Assembly: GCA_029256035.1 (NCBI GenBank)
Contig: JAQSYR010000193.1
Location: forward strand, 1-11,672
Direction of reading: 5' to 3'
Source: Anaerocolumna sp.
Lineage (GTDB): Bacteria > Bacillota > Clostridia > Lachnospirales > Lachnospiraceae
Length of the DNA stretch: 11,672 nucleotides
The translations under genes and the position numbers were made by a program. Below, piece by piece: positions 6,858 through 11,672 of the stretch. Numbering within the stretch: position 1 is the stretch's first letter; the number at the start of each line of letters is the position of its first letter. The notes beneath the pieces were generated by a model, which saw nothing but the letters and a program-made list of their open reading frames with translations, made no database searches and was not told the origin of the DNA.

Positions 6858-7385
6858 ATGCAATTTTTATTATATGTTTCAGATTACATTATACCGTTTG
6901 TAATATTTTACATCGTTGGGTTTGCTATATTAATGAAAGTTCCAGTCTTCTCAGAATTTACCAAAGGGGCAGAAGATGGTTTTAAAGTAGTACTTAATAT
7001 TCTACCAACCTTAATAGGACTTATGATAGCAATTGGGATACTGAGAGCGTCAGGAACACTTAATCTCCTAGGGGAGTTTCTAAAACCCGTTACAACCATT
7101 TTACATTTTCCTTCAGAGCTGGTTCCATTAGTTACAGTGAAATTATTCTCATCTTCCGCAGCCACAAGCTTATTGTTAGATATATTTAAAGAATATGGTC
7201 CCGACTCCTATTTGGGAAGGGTATCTTCTATTATCATGAGTTGTACGGAAACGGTATTTTATACAATGAGTGTGTATTTTATGACAGCAGGAGTTAAGAA
7301 AACCAGATATACATTAGCAGGCGCATTGTTTGCAACTCTTACAGGGATCATTGCTAGTGTTGTCATTACCAACATGGTATTTTAA
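6858..7385 (+). CDS. spmB: Spore maturation protein B
   Basis: Membrane protein of 175 residues, family size ~178, partner of SpmA in spore core dehydration. Seen: an N-terminal helix (YIIPFVIFYIVGFAIL), the conserved FTKGAEDGFKVVLNILPTLI, an IGILRASGTLNLL segment, then YGPDSYLGRVSSIIMSCTET and FYTMSVYFMTAGVKKTRYTL, followed by a C-terminal hydrophobic helix ending ITNMVF. These blocks occur in the same order in B. subtilis SpmB, and nothing seems missing. Start ATG 6858 has GGAGGG at 6846-6851. No terminator hairpin is visible between spmB and the next gene, so read-through into the symporter gene is possible. Confidence 0.95.
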   Translation: MQFLLYVSDYIIPFVIFYIVGFAILMKVPVFSEFTKGAEDGFKVVLNILPTLIGLMIAIGILRASGTLNLLGEFLKPVTTILHFPSELVPLVTVKLFSSSAATSLLLDIFKEYGPDSYLGRVSSIIMSCTETVFYTMSVYFMTAGVKKTRYTLAGALFATLTGIIASVVITNMVF

Positions 7386-7393
7386 TTTTAAGA

Positions 7394-7464
7394 TTGTATA
7401 ATTATTAAAAATGTATTGCATTAACAACTACTTTTATATTATTATAATTAAGTTGTATAATTAT
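7394..7464 (+). repeat. 12-nt direct repeat upstream of the symporter gene
   Basis: TTGTATAATTAT occurs at 7394-7405 and again at 7453-7464, 59 bp apart start to start. Each copy contains a TATAAT. The second copy overlaps the predicted transcription start of the symporter gene, so the pair could be regulator sites, a duplicated promoter, or chance in AT-rich DNA. Confidence 0.4.
7421..7448 (+). promoter_or_regulatory. Sigma-A promoter candidate for the symporter gene
   Basis: TTAACA (7421-7426), 16-bp spacer, perfect TATAAT (7443-7448). Predicted start is near 7455, about 40 nt before the ATG at 7495. The surrounding 109-nt gap is extremely AT-rich, so other -10-like hexamers occur, including one in each copy of a direct repeat at 7394 and 7453. 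Confidence 0.5.
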
Positions 7465-7479
7465 AAACAGATTTGTGAT

Positions 7480-7487
7480 AAGGAGAA
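7480..7487 (+). promoter_or_regulatory. Ribosome binding site that sets the symporter start
   Basis: AAGGAGAA stands 7 nt before the ATG at 7495. This rules out the longer reading from 7411, which would add a 28-residue leader unlike the family and would start upstream of the candidate promoter. Confidence 0.8.
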
Positions 7488-7494
7488 CTTGTTA

Positions 7495-8691
7495 ATGTTT
7501 AAAACAATCAATGAATTTATAATATGGTTTGATGAAATAGTTTGGGGGCCAAAAGCTTTAAAATTCATGGTTAAAAATGAAGAGGGCGGAACTGGTGAAG
7601 TTACAAGTTTTGGTGCCTTATGTACTGCTTTATCAGCAACCATTGGTACTGGAAATATTGTTGGTGTAGCAACAGCAATTGTAACAGGAGGACCAGGTGC
7701 ACTTTTCTGGATGTGGATTGCTGCATTTTTTGGAATGGCAACCAAATATGCGGAAGGTGTACTAGCAATTCTTTATCGAAAAGTAGATAAGAATGGCCAT
7801 GTTTTAGGCGGATCTGCAGCACAAAACTTTTTTGATGTAAATAAACAATACACCGTTACTATTGTTGGCCAAGAGTACTCTTGGGCTATTATAATCACAG
7901 GAGTTATTTTAACCCTATGTGTTGGACTTGTTCTCATTGGTGGTATTAAACGAATTTCTAAGGTATCTGAAATTATTGTGCCATTTATGGCAATTGCTTA
8001 TGTTATTATATGTCTAATACTATTAATTACAAATTATAAAGCCATACCTGGGGCCATTTCAGAAATTATAAAGGGAGCATTTGGTATTAATGCAGTTGCA
8101 GGCGGAGCCTTAGGCTCTATTGCAATTGCCATGCAAAAAGGTATTGCAAGGGGAATATTCTCCAATGAGGCAGGTCTTGGAAGTGCACCTATTGCTGCAG
8201 CGGCAGCTCAGACAAAAGAGCCGGTACGTCAAGGCCTTGTAACAATGACTGGAACTTTTATTGATACTATTATTATCTGTACAATGACAGGATTAAGCAT
8301 TGTTATTACCGGAAGCTGGAACATAGGGCTAAAAGGGGTAGAAGTAACCTCAGATGCTTTTCAAAAAGGACTACCTTTTCATCCACTCATTGCATCCTTT
8401 CTCTTAATGATATGCTTAATATTCTTTGCATTTACAACCATTCTAGGATGGAATTATTATGGAGAGCGCTGTCTGGAATACTTATTAGGAGAAAACAACA
8501 AAAAGATTCTGATTTACCGATGGCTTTACATTGTTGCAGTGTTTGCAGGCCCATTTATGACCGTAGAAGCAGTTTGGAATATAGCAGATGTGTTCAATGG
8601 TTTAATGGCATTTCCTAATTTGATTGCTTTGATTGCATTAAGTGGGGTGGTAACTAGTGCCACAAAAGATTATTTCAGACGTACCAAATAG
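7495..8691 (+). CDS. AGCS family sodium:alanine/glycine symporter, apparently missing two internal segments
   Basis: Alanine or glycine:cation symporter family, an inner membrane Na+-coupled amino acid importer. Family blocks: TSFGALCTALSATIGTGNIV (37-56), GGPGALFWMWIAAFFGMATK (65-84), LIGGIKRISKVSE (147-159), IARGIFSNEAGLGSAPIAAA (217-236), FIDTIIICTMTGL (255-267), ILGWNYYGERCLEYLLG (316-332), VEAVWNIADVFNGLMAFPNL (357-376). At 398 residues it is short for a family of ~450-480. After WGP (residue 19, near 7549) it jumps to KALKFMVKNEEG; members usually have a first membrane helix there (~28 residues). After HVLGG (residue 106, near 7812) it jumps to SAAQNFF; members usually continue with PxYYI and a helix (~40 residues). 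Both gaps keep the frame. It may be a nonfunctional transporter, or the sequence may be faulty. Family certain, function doubtful. Confidence 0.9.
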   Translation: MFKTINEFIIWFDEIVWGPKALKFMVKNEEGGTGEVTSFGALCTALSATIGTGNIVGVATAIVTGGPGALFWMWIAAFFGMATKYAEGVLAILYRKVDKNGHVLGGSAAQNFFDVNKQYTVTIVGQEYSWAIIITGVILTLCVGLVLIGGIKRISKVSEIIVPFMAIAYVIICLILLITNYKAIPGAISEIIKGAFGINAVAGGALGSIAIAMQKGIARGIFSNEAGLGSAPIAAAAAQTKEPVRQGLVTMTGTFIDTIIICTMTGLSIVITGSWNIGLKGVEVTSDAFQKGLPFHPLIASFLLMICLIFFAFTTILGWNYYGERCLEYLLGENNKKILIYRWLYIVAVFAGPFMTVEAVWNIADVFNGLMAFPNLIALIALSGVVTSATKDYFRRTK

Positions 8692-8733
8692 ATTGGATTT
8701 ATTTTATATAAGTATCATATTAATTTCATAGAT

Positions 8734-8801
8734 AAAAATAAGGAATAGGTGTTCCACAAAAGCAGTAATCTAGCTGGTGGTGTTACCTATTCCTTATTTT
8801 T
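8734..8801. terminator. Bidirectional intrinsic terminator between convergent genes
   Basis: A perfect 17-bp inverted repeat: left arm 8734-8750 (A-rich start, core AAGGAATAGGT), right arm 8785-8801 (core ACCTATTCCTT followed by TATTTTT). A-tract and T-tract at the ends give a U-run in either direction. The 34-nt loop can fold further (CCAC 8754-8757 with GTGG 8777-8780, AGC 8761-8763 with GCT 8773-8775). It lies between the symporter stop and the DUF885 stop, where it can end both transcripts. Confidence 0.85.
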
Positions 8802-8806
8802 ATTTG

Positions 8807-10469
8807 CTATTTTTTATCAGCCAGGTCGCTGTACCCATCCATCCAGCCATCTAATCTGTCTTCAATTATGGAAAAAGGGGCAGGACCTATATTTAAAACA
8901 AATTCATGAAAATCTTTTAAAACAAAGTCCTCTCCTAGTTCTTCTTTGGCTGTATCCCTTAATTCAATAAACTCTAAATATCCGATTCCGTATTGAGGAT
9001 AAAGTGCAGGTTCTTCTATCATTGTGTTATAAAGCAGTTTAACGGTTGCATCATCTTCGATTCCATAGTCTCTAAGATAATTTGCAGTATCTGATAAGGT
9101 CCAGCCATCATAATGAATTCCAATGTCCAGACGGCAATAAAGTGCCATGTTAGCTGCCATATTTGCTTCTAGAAAATCAGACACATCCTTCATGGGCAAT
9201 GGTTGGGAAGATCTGGGTCAAATCGTAATCCGGATTATTGTTAATATAAATAGTATTGTCTTTATAATTATCAATGGCCGGAATAAGATACATGGCCGGA
9301 CTTAAGTATTCCTGTAAGGAAGAGGGAACATATTTAATGGAACAGTTTACATCGGGACTTTCGGGAAAATCTTTTGCAATAGAATCTTTCAGGTATTCAA
9401 TTATTTGGGCTGGATCGGTATAAGAAAAAGTTAAATTCATAACTTTATCGTAGACTCCCGAGTCCTTTGTCATAATAGTTCCAAGCTTTAATAGATTTGT
9501 ATTAATGCTGTTATCCACCAATTTCTTTAATTCCTCTATTGATTTTGAAGATCCAGTATTTACTCGTACTAAATATTCATAATACTCTTTCCCATTTTTA
9601 TAGTAGCTTAGACCTCCCTTATTAATACCAGTTCCTTTTAACTCGTCTAGAGATGCAATGAGTAACTCATAAGCGGGTATAACATAGTCTATGACAGCTT
9701 CTTTATTGGCGTTTTTATAAGCTTCTAACTGGGACTCAGTTAATCCCTGAAAATTTTCTAATTTGTCATTAAATATGTCAATTAGATAGTTTTCATTCTT
9801 GTTTTTAATAAATGCCTTACATTGTTTGATAATACTATCTGCCACGCTATCATTCATGAAAAGGCCTGCCTCTGCTTTTTGCCTTTCAAATGCAATGATT
9901 TCCTGGAAATAAGTATATACCATTGGGAGTAATTGAATATAGGTATCGATATCCTCTTTGTTATAAAAATTAAATTCAGCCAAAAGAATAGGCAGTTGTG
10001 CCTGGATTCCAGATGTTGGGCCCAGACATTCGTTATATAGAATAAAATCCCCCATGGTTTTTTCAAGTTCTAAATCATCTTTTAAAATATCATAGGATAA
10101 CTTTTGTGATTCTGTCAGTTTATTATAATCAAACTGATTTAATTGTGCCAAATAATTTTCAGATGCAGCCAACATACTTTCAATATAAGGTACAGAGTAA
10201 TGGCCTAGGGAAACTTTCGTATTCTCTATACCATAATTCTTTGGGTTTGCTACAGAATAATTTAATGTTAAGGAATCTCGTTGTACTTCTTCTATAAATA
10301 CTTGATCCAAGAAATTATTAAAATCTTCTTGAACAGACAGTGTATTATCTTGTTTCGATTTACATCCAGTGGCAAATAGAGTAGTAAGAATAAGGAGTAA
10401 GAGATAAAAACTATATTTTTTCAACAAATAAGCTGCCTGCATATTGCAGGAGCTGTTATTTCTTTTCAT
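8807..10469 (-). pseudogene. DUF885 family lipoprotein (putative metallopeptidase), broken by a deletion and frameshift
   Basis: Two pieces of one gene. The upstream piece (10469 to 9177) has a lipoprotein signal (hydrophobic YLLLLILTTLFATGC, cysteine at residue 36), then a helical body and the DUF885 stretch DLTQIFPTIAHEG, ending CV-stop. The downstream piece, in another frame (9199 to 8807), resumes at DVSDFLEANMAANMALYCRL, then LDIGIHYDGWTLSDTANYLR and IGPAPF, the family C-terminus. Family members have about 45 residues between, with GYPGH and EGWATY-type motifs around the metal site; these are absent, and the frame shifts at about 9180-9195. Either a real decaying gene or a sequence error. 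The ATG at 10469 has GGGAAAGG 12 nt upstream; TTG codons before LKKYSF are alternatives that give a more usual ~20-residue signal. A surface-anchored peptidase if intact; substrate unknown. Confidence 0.85.
10431..10454 (-). repeat. Hairpin in the 5' end of the DUF885 gene
   Basis: AGCT and CCTGCA (10431-10434, 10436-10441) pair with TGCAGG and AGCT (10445-10454), with a 3-nt loop and one bulged base. It lies in codons for the odd polar stretch before the signal peptide. If translation really starts at a TTG just downstream, the hairpin would be in the leader near the ribosome site. Confidence 0.5.
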
Positions 10470-10521
10470 ATTATGTACCAGCCTTTCCCTAAGTAAAAAC
10501 AATAATCCTATTGTTACTGCA

Positions 10522-10530
10522 AGTATATCA
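10522..10530 (-). promoter_or_regulatory. Extended -10 promoter candidate for the DUF885 gene
   Basis: On the minus strand TGATATACT is an extended -10 (TG-N-TATACT). The -35 region is poor (TTATTC, 10545-10550, 17-bp spacer). Transcription would begin near 10515, about 46 nt before the ATG at 10469. Confidence 0.45.
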
Positions 10531-10676
10531 TAGAATTTAAAATTGAATAAAGTTTACTTTACAGTATTTAAGGTTTTGTTTATTTTTTAATATATTCCTT
10601 TTATAAGATTATGTTAATACACAGAAAAGAATTCATTTTCTATGAAACTTAAAGTAATTAATAAATAAAGACAAAT

Positions 10677-10823
10677 GGTGTCATAAGTCATCAGTTAAAT
10701 TAATTTATGAATAGCAGTGTATATATAATCAGATGGCGCAGACCGTCCGAAGGGAAAGGCAAGCCCAGATGATTATATATATACTGCTATTCATAGTTCT
10801 ATATGAACTAGACTTATGACGCC
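10677..10823 (+). other. 147-nt nested inverted-repeat element, candidate structured RNA or MITE-like element
   Basis: Outer stem P1 pairs 10677-10689 (GGTGTCATAAGTC) with 10811-10823 (GACTTATGACGCC). Inner stem P2 pairs 10706-10731 with 10770-10795, 26 bp. P3 pairs 10795-10799 (AGTTC) with 10805-10809 (GAACT), 5-nt loop. Together they form a three-way junction. The P2 tip folds on: GGC 10735-10737 with GCC 10763-10765, CC 10743-10744 with GG 10758-10759, TCC 10746-10748 with GGA 10753-10755 around a GAAG loop, with purine-rich internal loops. The only mismatches in P1 and P2 (T10679 with G10821, G10719 with T10782) are G-U wobbles on + strand RNA. No T-tract follows, so it is not a simple terminator. 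No clear target-site duplication and no ORF are seen. I do not recognise it as a named RNA family. The rest of this gene-free region (10531-10676) shows only AT-rich sequence and no convincing promoter for the element. Confidence 0.7.
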
Positions 10824-10849
10824 CTAATCATACTATAAATTTAAGTAAA

Positions 10850-10892
10850 TGTAACTATTAAATCTAAAGTTAGTTGACAATATAAAGTTACA
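10850..10892 (+). repeat. AGTTA repeats around the ccdA promoter -35
   Basis: TGTAACT (10850-10856) is the inverse of AGTTACA (10886-10892). Within this span TAAAGTTA occurs twice (10865-10872 and 10883-10890), 18 bp apart and on either side of the -35 hexamer. The layout would suit a repressor or redox regulator site, but no regulator is identified and the motif is short and AT-rich. Confidence 0.35.
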
Positions 10893-10902
10893 ATGTTAAA
10901 AT
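10874..10902 (+). promoter_or_regulatory. Sigma-A promoter for ccdA
   Basis: Perfect -35 TTGACA (10874-10879), 17-bp spacer, -10 TAAAAT (10897-10902) preceded by TG-N (extended -10). Start near 10909, leader about 24 nt, with AAGGAG at 10918-10923, 9 nt before the ATG. It is the strongest promoter match in the window. Confidence 0.8.
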
Positions 10903-10932
10903 ATAGAAAAGTTTAATAAGGAGTTTGAATCA

Positions 10933-11672
10933 ATGGAAGCTATAATCACCTCAGGTCACGTGAGTTTCATATTAGTATTTTTAGAAGGAATTATATCCTT
11001 TTTTTCTCCATGTGTTATTCCATTAATTCCGGTATACATGGGTTATCTGGCAGGAAACGCCAATCAGATGGGTAATGATGGGATTATTACTTATGAAAGA
11101 AAGAAAGTATTTATACATACCCTATTTTTTGTTCTTGGGATTTCATTTGCATTTTTCATTCTGGGAATGTCATTTACTGCATTGGGAAGCTTTTTCTACC
11201 AAAATAAAATGCTATTTACAAGAATTGGTGGTATTTTAATTATCCTTTTAGGTTTGTTTCAGATTGGATTTTTTGAAATATCATTTTTACAAAGGGAAAG
11301 GAAGATACCTATAAAACTTGGAGATAAAAAAGTGAATCCACTTATGGCACTTGTAATGGGATTTACCTTTAGCTTTGCATGGACACCTTGTGTAGGTCCT
11401 GCCTTATCCTCAGTTTTAATTATGGCATCAGGGGCCAAAACTGCATTAACAGGTAATATGCTGGTTTTTGTATATGCCCTTGGATTTGTTCTTCCATTCC
11501 TAATACTTGGACTATTTACCACTCAGGTTTTAGAATTTATTAAAAATAATAGAAAATTCATAAAATATACAATTAAAGCAGGGGGTATTATACTGATTAT
11601 AATGGGTATTATGACATTTACTGGATGGATGAATGGTGTGTCCAGTTATTTGAATTCCATTAGCAGTAAAAA
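10933..11672 (+). CDS. ccdA: CcdA/DsbD transmembrane-domain protein (cytochrome c biogenesis / thiol-disulfide transfer), 3' end beyond window
   Basis: Membrane thiol-disulfide shuttle of the CcdA/DsbD family, which passes electrons from cytoplasmic thioredoxin to extracytoplasmic redoxins. The 246 residues in view include both signature cysteines in pseudo-symmetric motifs: SFFSPCVIPLIPVYMGYLAG (22-41, C27) and AWTPCVGPALSSVLIMASG (149-167, C153). Six hydrophobic segments are visible, about 12-40, 60-86, 97-116, 136-166, 174-197 and 213-232. Stand-alone CcdA proteins usually end near 220-240 residues; here the frame is still open at the window edge after a polar stretch (NGVSSYLNSISSK), so a C-terminal thioredoxin/TlpA-like domain may follow. 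In an anaerobe without an evident cytochrome c gene here, disulfide reduction or methionine sulfoxide repair is an alternative role. The start ATG 10933 is set by AAGGAG. Confidence 0.92.
   Translation, partial: MEAIITSGHVSFILVFLEGIISFFSPCVIPLIPVYMGYLAGNANQMGNDGIITYERKKVFIHTLFFVLGISFAFFILGMSFTALGSFFYQNKMLFTRIGGILIILLGLFQIGFFEISFLQRERKIPIKLGDKKVNPLMALVMGFTFSFAWTPCVGPALSSVLIMASGAKTALTGNMLVFVYALGFVLPFLILGLFTTQVLEFIKNNRKFIKYTIKAGGIILIIMGIMTFTGWMNGVSSYLNSISSK

Noticed and set aside
7411..7494. N-terminal extension of the symporter from the ATG at 7411
   Set aside because: The extra residues do not resemble the family, and a good ribosome site directly precedes the ATG at 7495.
8749..8970. Small + strand ORF after the symporter
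   Set aside because: It starts within the terminator stem and reads antisense to the conserved DUF885 C-terminus; no ribosome site.
10735..10765. Kink-turn in the tip of the long hairpin
   Set aside because: One strand shows a 3-nt bulge followed by GA, but the opposite strand (CAA) does not supply the two sheared G-A pairs.
10677..10823. The nested hairpin as an intrinsic terminator or as a protein-coding region
   Set aside because: No T-tract follows on either strand, the size and three-way layout exceed a terminator, and no ORF crosses it.
1..11672. CRISPR array, tRNA or rRNA genes, complete insertion sequence, defence system
   Set aside because: No spaced direct repeats, no tRNA-like cloverleaf, no rRNA sequence and no transposase, nuclease or defence-domain protein was found on either strand.

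Overview
The window is low-GC and AT-rich between genes. It reads as chromosome of an endospore-forming, anaerobic member of the Clostridia; Lachnospiraceae is the best guess, from protein style and recalled gene order and not from any database search. The spore maturation pair spmA/spmB shows a sporulation background. The order decarboxylase - nucleotide kinase - yaaR - holB - ricT - yabB/trmN6 - rsmI - (convergent) abrB matches the Bacillus subtilis yaaO-tmk-yaaR-holB-yaaT-yabB-yabC-abrB block, so the left half is a conserved housekeeping neighbourhood and not an island.

Layout. Positions 1-5785 hold seven co-oriented genes: the 3' part of an Orn/Lys/Arg decarboxylase-family gene, a guanylate-kinase-like gene in the tmk slot, yaaR (with its own extended -10 promoter), holB, ricT, a tRNA1(Val) A37 N6-methyltransferase-family gene and rsmI. 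A small abrB gene converges on rsmI and overlaps its end by 15 bp. A divergent promoter region follows, with a sigma-A promoter for abrB and a sigma-E-like promoter for spmA-spmB. Next come an AGCS-type sodium:alanine/glycine symporter gene, a strong bidirectional terminator, a convergent lipoprotein gene of the DUF885 family, a 463-nt gene-free region, and the 5' part of a ccdA gene that runs off the right edge.

Two things stand out. First, 10677-10823 forms a 147-nt nested structure: an outer 13-bp stem, a 26-bp inner hairpin with a structured tip, and a small third hairpin. Its only two stem mismatches are G-U wobbles if the + strand is the RNA, but A-C clashes on the other strand. That is the best candidate here for an undescribed RNA or mobile structured element.

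Second, three genes look internally shortened compared with family architecture: holB (collar domain), the AGCS symporter (two membrane segments) and the DUF885 gene (metal-site segment, with a frameshift). The flanking sequence in each is well conserved. Finding four apparent deletions within 7.5 kb, one in a normally essential gene, raises the question of a sequence or assembly problem as much as of real decay. Family lengths quoted are from general knowledge, not from alignment.
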